From: Gp6-AA40 sp963742105
GTDB taxonomy: Bacteria > Acidobacteriota > Vicinamibacteria > Vicinamibacterales > UBA2999
Assembly (NCBI GenBank): GCA_963742105.1
Contig: CAVUKN010000007.1
Location: 1,054,001 to 1,118,000, forward strand
DNA: 64,000 bases
Direction: 5' to 3'
Part shown: positions 8,571-18,839 of the stretch, piece by piece
Numbering within the stretch: the stretch's first letter is position 1
Layout: every line of letters starts with the position of its first letter
The notes under the pieces: generated by a model
Told to the model about the DNA's origin: nothing
Databases searched by the model: none
Seen by the model: only the letters and a program-made list of their open reading frames with translations
Made by a program: the position numbers and the translations under genes

Positions 8571-11021
8571 CTACTCCGCGCGCAGTGCGGCAACGGGATC
8601 GATCCGGGTGGCGCGCCTGGCCGGGACGAACGCGGCGAGCAAGCCGACACCCGCCAGCACGACGACAGCGACGATAAGACGCGCGGGATCGCCTGGCCGT
8701 ACCTCGAACACGAGAGCCGCCAGAGACCTGGCGGCGATCAGCGCGCCGGCAATGCCAACTGCCGCGCCAGCCATGACCATCGTCGCCGCGTCGCGCAGCA
8801 CGATGGCGACGACACGGCGGCGGTCAGCGCCGAGCGCCATTCTGACGCCGAGTTCACGCGTCCGGGCGCCGACGACGTAGTTGAGCAGCCCGTACAGGCC
8901 GATCGCCGCGAGAGTGACTGCGACCCCGGCGGTGACTGACGAGATGAGGCTGTACAACTGAGGCGACGCCGTCCGCTGGGCCAGCAGGTCTTCGAGAGGC
9001 AACGTGTCGTACATCGCCAGGCGGGGATCGACGCGGGCGACGGCCGCCTGAATCGCCGGCAACGTGCGGGACACATCGAGCGTCGATCGAAGCAGCACCA
9101 CCATCGGTGCCAGGTCCCCGTGCGCATCCGGTGGCAGGTAAAGTGCTGGCTGCACGCTCGCCAGAGAAATCGCGCGTCGCATCACGGGCGTCACCGGTCA
9201 CGCCAACGATCTCGACGTTCCAGTCGCTGAACGTCAGGCGATGGCCGATCGGGTCGGCACCGTCGAAGAACCTGCGGGCGAAGGCTTCGTTGACGACGGC
9301 GACGCGAGCGTCGGTGCCGATATCGGCGTTCGAGAAGTCCCGGCCACGCAGGCGCATCCTCAGCACGCGGAAGAAGTCCGGTGCGACGCGCCGATTGAAA
9401 ACGATGGGCTCGCCTGGTTGGGGACGGCCGTCTATCGTCATCCTGCCAAATGTCAGGGCGACGCCGTCCAGCGTGCCGTTGGTCGCGGACACGGTACGTG
9501 ACACCGGGGACGGCCCGCAACGCCGCTGCAAGGTCCTCGAAGGCCCGTTGTCGTGCTGCGGCGTCTGGATACGCGCGGCGCCGGCAGCGTGAGGCGGAAC
9601 GACAGGACCTGTGACGGATCGAAGCCTGCCGGCACCGCGCGGGCGCGAACGAAGCTCTCGACAAGCAGTCCGGCGATCGCGATGAGGATGGTGGCCGCAG
9701 CGATCTGCGCTGCGACCAGGGATCGAGATGGTGTGATCCTGCCGCCGGCAGTAATTGTCGATGCCCGTCCAGAGAGCTCCGGCAGGAAGTGTCCGCGAAC
9801 AGAGCGAATGGCGGCGAGGGTCCCGACGGCGAGGCCCGCGAGCACGGACAGCGCGGCGGCGAATCCGAGCGCGAAGAGATCCACACGGACGTCCTGAACG
9901 CCCGGCAGGACGTCGCGCGGCGCCGCCCGCACCAAGGCAACCAGCCAGAACGCCAGCAGCACGCCCGCGGCGCCGCCCGCGGAAGCGAGGACCAGGGCTT
10001 CGGTCAGCACGCTGCGCATCAACTGACGCCGTGTCGCCCCGAGCGACGCACGTACGGCGATTTCACGACCGCGCGACGAGTAGTGGGCCAGCAGGAGATT
10101 CGCCGCGTTCATGCAACCGATCAGCAGGAGAACTGCGACGACGCCGCCAAAGAGCGCCAGCGCGCGCGCCGCGGTGCGGCCCATCTCGGCCCGCGGGCTC
10201 ACCAGGTCGAGCGCGAGCCGCTCGCCGCGCGGCAGCGGTGGCACCACACGATTGGCTTCATCGATGGCCTGGGCCAGGGTCACGCCCGGTCGCAGCATCG
10301 CGAAGACGGGAAAGAGGGAATAACCAGTCGCTCCGGCCAGTGCGGTTGGGGGCGCGAGAGGACGCCAGAGGTCAGGGGTGTCGGCGATCGCGCCGTCGGC
10401 GGTTCGCAGCGGCGCCGCCGTCGCGGTCAGCGGCACGATGCCGGTCTCGAATCCAGGTGCGGTCACACCGATGACGCGGTGTGGGACGGCGTCCAGCACG
10501 ACGTGCCGGTCGATCACGTCCGGCGCACCGTGGAAATAGCGTGACCAGGCGCGAGCGCTCAATACCACGACCGGTTCCGTCGACGTCGCCTCGTCCTCGG
10601 TAAAAAACCGTCCAGCGCGTGGCGTGCCGGCAAGCGCGCTGAACAAGCCCGGAGACATGCGGATGCCGTTCAGTCGCACGGCCGGTCCCGCCTCGGTCAG
10701 CGTAGCCGGGGAGGAGATGTAGCGTCCGATCTGGGTGACGGTCGTGGCATGTGCGTTCCATTCGATTGCTTGGACCGCGGACAGCCCCGCGTGGGCCGGC
10801 TCGCCGTTGATACGGATCGTCTGGACGATCTGGACGAAGCGATCGGAGTGTGCGACGTTCAGCGGCCGCCACAACATCCCGTACACCACGCTGAACACCG
10901 TCGTCGCGGCTCCCATTCCGAGGGCAAGCGTCAGCAGGACGGTGAGGGTGAATCCCGGGTTGCGGCGCAACTGGCGCACGGTGAATCGGAGATCGTGTCC
11001 GACGAGGTGTTCGATGGCCAT
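8571..11021 (-). CDS. MacB-like ABC permease (duplicated orphan permease type), frame broken
   Basis: About 816 residues once the frames are joined. It starts MAIEHLVGHDLRF at 11021, preceded by the upstream permease stop at 11026. The N-terminal helix, a MacB periplasmic core, a FtsX-like four-helix block, a second periplasmic core and a second FtsX block follow, ending ARRATRIDPVAALRAE. This is the ~800-residue doubled MacB layout described in Acidobacteria. As read, the frame breaks three times, near 9580, 9495 and 9180. Each break fits one extra base, so the total length stays a multiple of three and conserved sequence continues across each break (YPDAAARQRAFEDL, then VSATNGTLDG, then RRAISLASVQPALYLPP). 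Sequencing insertions are the simplest explanation; a decayed copy is the alternative. Confidence 0.8.
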
Positions 11022-11025
11022 GGGC

Positions 11026-13539
11026 TCACGACTCCCGCAGCGCCGACATCGGTTCGAGCTGCGACGCCCGGCGCGCCGGAATGTACGCGGCAATCAACGT
11101 CACGGTCACGAGCGCCGTGGCGGCGGTGGCGTAGGTGATGGGGTCAATCGGCGACACGCCATACAACTGCGACTGCACGGCGCGGGCGACCAGAACCGCA
11201 GCGGGAAGACCGATGAAGCCGCCGACGAGAACCGGGCGCAGCGATTCCCCGAGCACCATACGGCGAACGTGATGACGACCGGCGCCGAGCGCCATGCGCA
11301 CCCCGATTTCCGCCGTACGTTTCGATACACCGTACGCCGTTATCCCATACAGGCCCAGGCAGGCGAGCAGGAGGGCGACGCTCGCAAATCCCGTCGCCAG
11401 TTGGGCCAGCAGGCGTTCTGCCGCGGCGCTCGCGGCCACGCGGCTCCGGAGCGGATCGATGCTGCGGACCGGCAGGCCGGGTTGCGCCTGCCGGATGGCA
11501 GCTCGAATCAGCGGAATGACCGCCGCGTCGCTCCCGGTGACGCGAACTTCGACGCTGTTCATATACGGCACTTCGGGTTCCGATGACGCCAACATGTAGA
11601 CCATCGCGTCATCAGCGGCCTTGACGTTGGTCCGGTATTTCGCATCTCGGATGACGCCGATCACCTCGTAACCGTCGGCAAAATTCGGGTTGTAGTTCCA
11701 GCGGCCGCCGAGTGCGTGGCCATTGAAATACCGTCGGGCCATTGTCTCGTTGATCAGGCTTACGCGCCGGCCAGGAACTGAGTCACCGGGCGAGAAATCA
11801 CGGCCGTCGATGATTTGCAGGCCGAGGGTCTGCACGTACTGCCCGATCACTCGCTCGCGAATGCCTCGAACCCGTTGATGCGCAGCGGGGGTGAATCCCT
11901 CGACGGCGAGTGTGCCTTCACTCGTCGATCCACCTAAGGGCCCGCCAACGGATAAGCTGACCGCCGTCACTCCTGGGACCGAACGAATCGCGTCGGTGAG
12001 GCGCGAATAGACGGTGGCGAGCTGTGCTGCCTTGTAGCCGGCGGATCGTGGATCGATCCGCGCGGCGATCAGATGGTCAGGATTAAACCCGAGATCAATC
12101 GCGGAGACCGCTTGCAGCGTCCGTACACCCAGGCCGGCGGCCACGAGCAGCACGACGCAGAGCGCCACCTGCGCGGCGATGAGCAACATGCCAGGAGTGA
12201 CGCGCCGAACGGAATATTCGACGGGCAATTGCGTCGCCTGTGCCCGCAGCGCGTGCATCGCGTCCACTCGCGTGGTGCGCCAGGCGGCGGCGCTGCCGGC
12301 GAGAACTCCGGCGAAGACAGCGGCAACAAACGTGAGCGCGGCGACGCGCCAGTCGGGAGACACGTCAACGCCGGCGATCGGCGTGCCCCGGTTCATCAGC
12401 GTGATCAGCGCCGTGCTGCCGGGAAACGTAAGTGCCAGCCCCAGCACGCCGCCGGCGAAGGCGAGGAGTGCGCTCTCAACCATCACGTGTCGCAAGACGA
12501 CCGTTCGCGACGCGCCGATCGACATCCGGATGGCCAGCTCGCGATGCCGCGTCATCGCGCGCGCCAGCAGTACTCCTGCCAGGTTCATGGCGGCCAGAAC
12601 GAGGAGCAATGCCACCAATCCACCCAGCACGATGAGCTGTGTGCGCACGCGGTCTCTGAATGAGGAGGTGCCCCGCGAGCCGGATTCGAGCGCGACTCGC
12701 GGCGGGCGGCCATCTGGCGTGCGCGCATTGGTGGATGCCGGGAGCGTCTGCTCCAGTGCCAGGGCCACTGCCGCAGTCGCCGGCGCGGGATCTCCTGGCA
12801 CGCGCAGCAGCATGCGGAGCCAGTAGATCTCTTTCTGCGGCGGATACGGCTCGTCCCAGCTGCCGCCGTTGCTGGTGCCGTTGCCGGACAGTCGCAACGC
12901 CGCCTGCATCATTGTCGGCGCCCACAGATCGGGCGGTGGTGTTGCGACAGTGGTGCCGAAGAACTCCGGCCGCGTGACGCCGACGATGGTCATCGGCACT
13001 CCGTTGGCGACGACGGCGCTGCCGATCGCATCCGGTGATCGGTTGAACGCCGTGGCCCAGAAGCGATCGCTGATGACCGCCACCGGATGCCCGTCGAGCC
13101 TGCGGTCATCGTCAGGCCCGAGCAAGCGCCCGAGGGCGGGCATCTGACGAAGCAGCCGAAAGCAGCCGCCGGTCATGAGGCGTATCTGTCCCGACTCGGG
13201 GATCGCGGTTCTGGTGACGTTGGTGTTCGCTCCCGTCGCCGGCGCGAGTTGGACGACGTGGGTCGCGTACTCACCACAGACTTCGCCGCGTGATCCGAGG
13301 ATCTCCTGGGTGCGTTGCACCGTCGGGTAGGAGAAATCCGCACCGAACTCCGTTTGCATCGACGCCAGGTACAGCTGGTCGGGGCGATCGACCGGCAGCG
13401 GTCGCAGCACGATCGAGTTGGTGACAGAGAAGATCGTCGCATTCGCACCGATTGCGAGGCCGAGGGACAGGATGGCGATCCCGGCGAACCCGGGGCTGCG
13501 GCGGAACTGACGGCCGGCCAGGCGCAGGTCGTTGAGCAC
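11026..13539 (-). CDS. MacB-like ABC permease (duplicated orphan permease type), intact
   Basis: 837 residues in one frame. A first membrane helix (AILSLGLAIGANATIFSVTNS) is followed by a periplasmic MacB core, a triple-helix FtsX block (about 285-420), another helix near 435-460, a second core and a final FtsX block ending in PARRASQLEPMSALRES. The protein would sit in the inner membrane and, with an ATPase such as the one encoded next door, drive export or envelope transfer of an unknown substrate. Doubling of the core and FtsX unit is the acidobacterial duplicated form. It lies 4 bases after the ATPase gene and 4 bases before the second permease, so the three are probably co-transcribed. 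Confidence 0.9.
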   Translation of the reverse strand: MLNDLRLAGRQFRRSPGFAGIAILSLGLAIGANATIFSVTNSIVLRPLPVDRPDQLYLASMQTEFGADFSYPTVQRTQEILGSRGEVCGEYATHVVQLAPATGANTNVTRTAIPESGQIRLMTGGCFRLLRQMPALGRLLGPDDDRRLDGHPVAVISDRFWATAFNRSPDAIGSAVVANGVPMTIVGVTRPEFFGTTVATPPPDLWAPTMMQAALRLSGNGTSNGGSWDEPYPPQKEIYWLRMLLRVPGDPAPATAAVALALEQTLPASTNARTPDGRPPRVALESGSRGTSSFRDRVRTQLIVLGGLVALLLVLAAMNLAGVLLARAMTRHRELAIRMSIGASRTVVLRHVMVESALLAFAGGVLGLALTFPGSTALITLMNRGTPIAGVDVSPDWRVAALTFVAAVFAGVLAGSAAAWRTTRVDAMHALRAQATQLPVEYSVRRVTPGMLLIAAQVALCVVLLVAAGLGVRTLQAVSAIDLGFNPDHLIAARIDPRSAGYKAAQLATVYSRLTDAIRSVPGVTAVSLSVGGPLGGSTSEGTLAVEGFTPAAHQRVRGIRERVIGQYVQTLGLQIIDGRDFSPGDSVPGRRVSLINETMARRYFNGHALGGRWNYNPNFADGYEVIGVIRDAKYRTNVKAADDAMVYMLASSEPEVPYMNSVEVRVTGSDAAVIPLIRAAIRQAQPGLPVRSIDPLRSRVAASAAAERLLAQLATGFASVALLLACLGLYGITAYGVSKRTAEIGVRMALGAGRHHVRRMVLGESLRPVLVGGFIGLPAAVLVARAVQSQLYGVSPIDPITYATAATALVTVTLIAAYIPARRASQLEPMSALRES

Positions 13540-13543
13540 GACG

Positions 13544-14299
13544 CTACGACTCCTGGATGTAGCCGTCCTTCAAACGGATGATGCGCGATCCATAGCTCGC
13601 GTTCGTCTCGGAGTGCGTCACCTGCACGATGGTGGTTCCTTGTTCGTTCAGCCGTTTGAACAGCTCCATGATCTCCTGCGCCTGCGACGAGTGCAGGTTG
13701 CCGGTCGGTTCGTCGGCGAGGATGACCGCCGGATTGGCGACGATGGCACGGGCGACGCCGACGAGCTGTTGCTGTCCGCCGGAGAGCTGGTTCGGATAGA
13801 GATCCTTCTTCGCCACCATCCCGAAACGATCGAGCACGTCCGCGACGATGCTCTGGCGTTCGGAGCGGCGCACGTCGCGGTAAGAGAGCGGCAGCTCGAT
13901 GTTCTCGTACACGGTGAGATCGTCGAGCAGGTGATAGGCCTGGAAGACGAAGCCGATGGTGCGTTTCTGGATTGCGGCGCGGTCCTTGGCGGCAAGGTGG
14001 TGGATCGGCTGGCCGAGCAGTTGGTACTCACCGGACCAGGCGTGGTCGTGCATGCCCATGATGTGGAGCAGCGTCGATTTGCCGGCGCCGGACGGGCCCA
14101 TGATCGACACGAACTCGCCCGGCTTGATGTCCAGCGCGATGCGCCGGAGGACGAACGTCTGGCCGCCACCCTGAGGGAACGACTTCTCCACGCCGCGCAT
14201 CGACATGAGCGGGGCGTTGGGGTCGGCTTGCGCGAGATCGCTCACGGTGGCAGCTGACGACCGTTTGAAGAGCATGCGGCGAAGCATATCAAGCGGCAT
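13544..14299 (-). CDS. LolD/MacB-type ABC transporter ATPase
   Basis: 251 residues. Walker A GPSGAGKST, Q-loop FVFQAYHLL, signature LSGGQQQLVGVARA, Walker B VILADEPTG and H-loop QVTHSE are all present. The LolD/MacB subgroup is indicated by the GEFVSIMGPSGAGKSTLL context and the short length. It should energise the two permeases that follow on the same strand. The start at 14299 is the longest; ATGs at 14287 and 14275 are possible. The signature has LVG where RVA is usual, a minor deviation. Confidence 0.9.
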   Translation of the reverse strand: MPLDMLRRMLFKRSSAATVSDLAQADPNAPLMSMRGVEKSFPQGGGQTFVLRRIALDIKPGEFVSIMGPSGAGKSTLLHIMGMHDHAWSGEYQLLGQPIHHLAAKDRAAIQKRTIGFVFQAYHLLDDLTVYENIELPLSYRDVRRSERQSIVADVLDRFGMVAKKDLYPNQLSGGQQQLVGVARAIVANPAVILADEPTGNLHSSQAQEIMELFKRLNEQGTTIVQVTHSETNASYGSRIIRLKDGYIQES

Positions 14300-14427
14300 G
14301 CCGCAAAAAACCCTTTGGATCCTGAGATATTCGAACGGAAGCGTCCGTTCTCGGGATCGCTCGTCCCACCAACGAACAGCGGACAGGACGCGTCAGAGCG
14401 CCCTCGAGCCGGGGTAGTATTCGCGGC

Positions 14428-15771
14428 ATGAGCAGACAGAGCCTTGCCGTTCTCGCGTGGTGCGTGGCCGTTGCCGGTGGCGCGCTCGTCGCACAGCAGC
14501 CGGCGCCGCCTGCAGCCACGAGTCAGACCGCGCCGCCGGCGCCAGCGCCAGCAGCTGGACGTGGCCGCGGCACGCCGACGGCGCCGCCGCCGATCACCTG
14601 GAACTCGCCGCCATTGCCGGACGGTCCGATGATGTACGAGACGGGACTCGTGCGGCCTATCCGGATCACCGCGACGAAGGGCTTGAACCAGCCATGGAGC
14701 ATGGCGTTCCTGCCCGACGGCAGGATCCTCGTCACGGAACGTCCCGGTCGTCTTCGCGTGGTGCGCGACGGCGTGCTCGATCCCACGCCGGTCGCCGGGG
14801 TGCCGGCCGTGGCTGCCCAGGGATTGGCCGGGTTGATGGACCTCGCCCTGCATCCGCGATTCGCCGAGAACGGCCTGATCTACTTCACGTATCACAAGCC
14901 GTCGGCTGCGGCTCCACCACCTTCTGATGGCCGGGCGGGCGGGGCTGCTGCACCGGGTCCGGGCATCATCACGCTGGCGCGGGGCCGCTGGGATGGTTCG
15001 AAGCTGGTGGAGGTGCGAGACCTCTTTGCCGCACTGCCGTCCGGCAACGCCTCGCGCATCGTCTTTGGCCGCGACGGCATGATCTACATGTCGATCGGCT
15101 CCGGTGATCCGCCGCTCGGCAACGCGAATCCGGAATCCGCCCCGGCACAGGATCCGAACAACCTGGCGGGGAAGGTCCTGCGCCTGAAGGACGACGGGAC
15201 AGTGCCGCCCGACAACCCGTTCGGAGGACGGAGCGGCCATCGCCCGGAGGTCTTCACCCTCGGTCATCGCAACATCCTGGGCCTGACGGTCAACCCGGTG
15301 ACTGGCGACGTCTGGTCAGTCGAGGATGGGCCGAACGGCGGCGACGAAGTGAACGCGCTCGCGGCCGGGAAGAACTACGGCTGGCCTCTTCTCAGTTTCG
15401 GGCGCTTCTATCTCGGGCCACGCGTCAGCGTGCAGCCGTATCGTGACGGCTTCGAACCGCCAGTGGTGTTCTGGGTACCAGCCATCGCCACCTCGGGTCT
15501 CACCTTCTACACCGGCGATCGATTCCCCGAATGGAAGAACAATCTGTTCGTCGGCGGCATGCGTCAGGGCGAGGTTCCGCGGTCAGGTCATCTCGAGCGG
15601 CTCGACTTCAACGACAAATGGGAGGAGTTGCACCGCGAGTCGCTGCTTCGCGAACTGCAGAACCGCATCCGTGATGTGCGGCAGGGCGCGGACGGCTTGC
15701 TCTACGTGCTGACCGCCGAGAACGACGGCGCGCTGCTCAAGATCGAACCTGGCATCGCGTCTACAAAGTAG
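14428..15771 (+). CDS. Secreted PQQ-dependent sugar dehydrogenase-like protein
   Basis: 447 residues with a Sec signal peptide (cut likely after VAQQ or earlier) and a ~35-residue Ala/Pro/Gly/Arg-rich linker. The rest is the six-bladed propeller of the soluble glucose/sorbosone dehydrogenase family. Motifs visible are QPWSMAFLPDGRILVTER, GLMDLALHPRFAENG, VFGRDGMIYMSIGSGD, FTLGHRNILGLTVNP and VEDGPNGGDEVNAL. Family members oxidise sugars in the periplasm with PQQ, though many are poorly characterised. No pqq genes are in this window. It is transcribed opposite to the export genes on both sides, so it looks inserted in that block. A perfect hairpin follows the stop directly. Confidence 0.88.
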   Translation: MSRQSLAVLAWCVAVAGGALVAQQPAPPAATSQTAPPAPAPAAGRGRGTPTAPPPITWNSPPLPDGPMMYETGLVRPIRITATKGLNQPWSMAFLPDGRILVTERPGRLRVVRDGVLDPTPVAGVPAVAAQGLAGLMDLALHPRFAENGLIYFTYHKPSAAAPPPSDGRAGGAAAPGPGIITLARGRWDGSKLVEVRDLFAALPSGNASRIVFGRDGMIYMSIGSGDPPLGNANPESAPAQDPNNLAGKVLRLKDDGTVPPDNPFGGRSGHRPEVFTLGHRNILGLTVNPVTGDVWSVEDGPNGGDEVNALAAGKNYGWPLLSFGRFYLGPRVSVQPYRDGFEPPVVFWVPAIATSGLTFYTGDRFPEWKNNLFVGGMRQGEVPRSGHLERLDFNDKWEELHRESLLRELQNRIRDVRQGADGLLYVLTAENDGALLKIEPGIASTK

Positions 15772-15791
15772 GGCGAGGCTTCAGCCTCGCC
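15772..15791 (+). terminator. 9-bp perfect hairpin after the sugar dehydrogenase gene
   Basis: GGCGAGGCT (15772-15780), loop TC, AGCCTCGCC (15783-15791) begins one base after the stop codon. A second GC palindrome follows to about 15810. There is no long T-run, so this may be a REP element that acts on mRNA ends rather than a classic terminator. The core matches the other REP-like sites. Confidence 0.5.
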
Positions 15792-15828
15792 GCCGGCCTT
15801 CGGCCTCCTTTGACGCGGAGATGCGCGA

Positions 15829-16248
15829 TTACCGACCCGCATCCTGGGCGCGGAGATGGTGCGTATTGCCAGCGTAGTCAAGGATCCGTCGGTCGGCCGT
15901 CACGAGGATTGCATCGAGCTGACGCGCCGTCGCGACGAGCAGCCGATCGATGGGATCGGCCAGTGCTGTCCGTGGAATCAGCCCGGCATCGACCGCGATG
16001 TCGGCGGTCAACGCCGCGATCCGTAAACCGGGAACGGTGAGTGCATCTGCCACCCACCGTTCCGGAGGCAGCGAGAATCGCAGGCGCCCATGCGTATGCA
16101 GAGACGCGACCTCGAACAGCGAGGCGGGCGAGATCCGCAGGCCGTCCTCCCGTTGAGCCTGGGCGACTGCCTGTTTCGCACGCCTGCCAAGGCGTGTCCC
16201 GTCATCGCTGGAGAACCAAATCCAGACGTGGGTGTCCAGCAAGAACAT
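15829..16248 (-). CDS. PIN-domain toxin (VapC-like)
   Basis: 139 residues from ATG 16248 (MFLLDTHVWIWF), chosen over the longer start because it abuts the antitoxin stop. The PIN acidic residues are visible: the Asp of LLDTHVW, the Glu of SLFEVASL, and two Asps in the ADPIDRLLVATA and VTADRRI segments. PIN toxins are Mg-dependent RNases. The ATG shares one base with the antitoxin TGA, so the two are translationally coupled. It may stabilise this locus, but its target RNA cannot be read from sequence. Confidence 0.85.
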   Translation of the reverse strand: MFLLDTHVWIWFSSDDGTRLGRRAKQAVAQAQREDGLRISPASLFEVASLHTHGRLRFSLPPERWVADALTVPGLRIAALTADIAVDAGLIPRTALADPIDRLLVATARQLDAILVTADRRILDYAGNTHHLRAQDAGR

Positions 16249-16529
16249 CAGTCGCGACTGACGTCCCACTCGTCGTCCAGCGGGTCGAGTGGCCGTTCGT
16301 AGTGGAGGACTGTCCCCTTCATCGAACCCAGCAGCGGCCGTTCCCCTGGATCCAGCGGCGGGCAGGGAACCAGTTTGGCGACTGGCCGCCCGTGCTTGGT
16401 GACGACGTACTCGACGCCGGTCTCGGAGACACGATCCATCAGCTCGAGGCAGCGCGTCTTGAATTCGGCGGCGGCGATTATCGAAGGACTGGGCCGCCGC
16501 GACGCTCCGGATCGGCGCTTGTGAGGCAT
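16248..16529 (-). CDS. Phd/YefM-like antitoxin
   Basis: 93 residues from ATG 16529. The basic N-terminus and the AAEFKTRCLELMDRVSETG segment followed by YVVTKHGRPVAKLVP are the DNA-binding core of Phd/YefM antitoxins. The acidic C-terminus (DPLDDEWDVSRD) would wrap around the toxin. It lies directly upstream of the PIN gene with a one-base overlap. ATG 16535 is an alternative. A perfect TATAAT lies 7 bases upstream of ATG 16529, which suggests a leaderless mRNA. Confidence 0.85.
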   Translation of the reverse strand: MPHKRRSGASRRPSPSIIAAAEFKTRCLELMDRVSETGVEYVVTKHGRPVAKLVPCPPLDPGERPLLGSMKGTVLHYERPLDPLDDEWDVSRD

Positions 16530-16536
16530 GACCATA

Positions 16537-16542
16537 ATTATA
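16537..16542 (-). promoter_or_regulatory. TATAAT -10 element of the antitoxin-toxin operon
   Basis: On the minus strand the hexamer TATAAT spans 16542 to 16537. Transcription would begin near 16530, at or next to ATG 16529. No good -35 box is visible at 16-18 bases. An exact -10 consensus is rare in DNA of this GC content. Confidence 0.5.
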
Positions 16543-16671
16543 TGACCAATCGTCAGTTTCTGGTCGCCAGCGCGGCTAGCGCCGCCCGGCGCCGCTACTC
16601 GGACGTCAGCGCTCGCGCCGGGCTGAGCGTGCAGGCACGCCACGCAGGTGGGGACGCGCAAACGACTGCCA

Positions 16672-16725
16672 GTGGCGCGGACCTTGTCAGGTCCGCGTGG
16701 GCGCGCTGACGAGGCTCGCCCCACA
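16672..16725. repeat. 54-bp REP-like element, copy A
   Basis: The stretch contains GCGGACCTTGTCAGGTCCGC and a second imperfect palindrome ending GGCTCGCCCCAC. It matches in reverse complement the element at 41066-41119 over about 54 bases with few differences. It lies between the antitoxin and the ATPase gene. Confidence 0.7.
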
Positions 16726-16734
16726 CGTGTTTGG

Positions 16735-17430
<696 letters not shown>

Positions 17431-17434
<4 letters not shown>

Positions 17435-18692
17435 TTGAGTCTCACTCGATCGACGGAGTCCCACTGCGACATGTCCGACAGGACGACCGTGTCGCCTTCC
17501 TTCAACCCGGACATCACTTCAACTGCGTTGACGGAGCTGCGTCCGAGCTTGACCTGGACCCGATCGGCATCGCCAGAGTTCGGCCGCAGCCTGAACAAGC
17601 CGATGGTGCTCTGGTCCTGGCCCAGCGACGGGCGCGCCACGTAGAGGATGTTGTCGAGACGCTCCAGTTGAATGGTCCCATCGACGCTCAGATCGGGCAC
17701 GGCGCCGCGCAGGAGCGCCTCGGTCAATGTGATGTCCACCAGCACGCTGCCATTCGTCGCGGCCGGGTCCTTCCGGCTGACGCGGCCCGGCATGATGCCA
17801 TTGCGGGTATCGATCTCCGCTGGCTGACCCACTTCGATGTCTCTGGCGGACGTCTCCGCAATGCGCAACTCCGCCTTCGAGCCGCATCGGGTCGGCGACG
17901 CGCGCGAGATTGGTGCCCGGTCCGACGCGTTGCCCGACTTCGACGGGAACCTGCTGGAGTACACCGGCAAATCCCGGTCGGACCTTCAATGAAGCCAGGC
18001 GGCTCTCCTGCAGGCGCAGCAAATCGCGCGCGGCGTCGACGGCGGCTTCCTGGACGCGGGTGCGGGCGTCGATCGACTCGTCGGCACTGGCCAGCCGCCG
18101 CTGTTCGATGTCGAGGCGGGTCTTCAGCGTCTCGGCCTTGATCTGAGACTGTTTGAGCTCCAGCGAGCCGATCAGCTTCTCCTGCGCCAGCGATTCCTTG
18201 GACTCGGCATCCAGCTTCGCCTGCTGGTAGTCGGCATTGACCGTCGCCACCGTCGATTCCTGCGTCAGGCGCTCGTTCCGGAGCTGCACGTGCAGGTTGG
18301 CAAGGGTCGCTTCGGCGGATCGCACCGCGAGCCGCGCGGCGCTGGCGTCCTGTTCGACCTGCGGGTTGGAGAGCTCGAGGATCACGAGTCTCGGCGGTCA
18401 CCTCCGCTCCCGGTCGCAGCACGATGCGGTCGACACGGCCGTCCGTCACGGCCGGAATCCAGCGCGTGTCCTCGGGGACCAGCGTGCCGACGCCGCGCAC
18501 CTGCCGCACGATCGATCCGCGTTTCACGGTATCGGTCAGCACCGTCGAGCGATCGACGCTCGGTGCCGCCGGCTCCATGCGGGCCAGGGCTGCTGACAGT
18601 GCGATCACGAGTAGCAGCCCGACGATGCCGCCCGCGACCTGCCGCTGTCGCTTGCGTTTCAGAATACGAGGGTCACGCGCGATATCCACCAT
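17431..18692 (-). CDS. HlyD/MacA-like periplasmic adaptor, frame broken twice
   Basis: About 420 residues when joined. An N-terminal cytoplasmic Arg/Lys tail and one membrane helix (VAGGIVGLLLVIALSAALA) are followed by the barrel-lipoyl start (GSIVRQVRGVGTLVPE). A long coiled-coil hairpin comes next (about residues 115-220, rich in Gln/Glu/Lys), then the lipoyl and barrel return (EVGQRVGPGTNLARVAD, ISVG-like GQPAEID) and a membrane-proximal domain. The frame breaks near 18380 and 17885, each fitting one inserted base. Adaptors of this class link an inner-membrane ABC transporter to an outer-membrane channel. It is the first gene of a pair with the ATPase. Confidence 0.8.
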
Positions 18693-18839
18693 GGGTCCTG
18701 AGGTGACGGGGCATAGGGTATGCCAGCGCCGGCAGACGAAACATCTTTGTTTGCACCGGCCTGCTCGCGTCCGGACCGGTGGGTTGTTCGTTTGTGGGAC
18801 GATCCTGTTCCGGGGCCGGCCACGGCATGCGCGGGAAGA

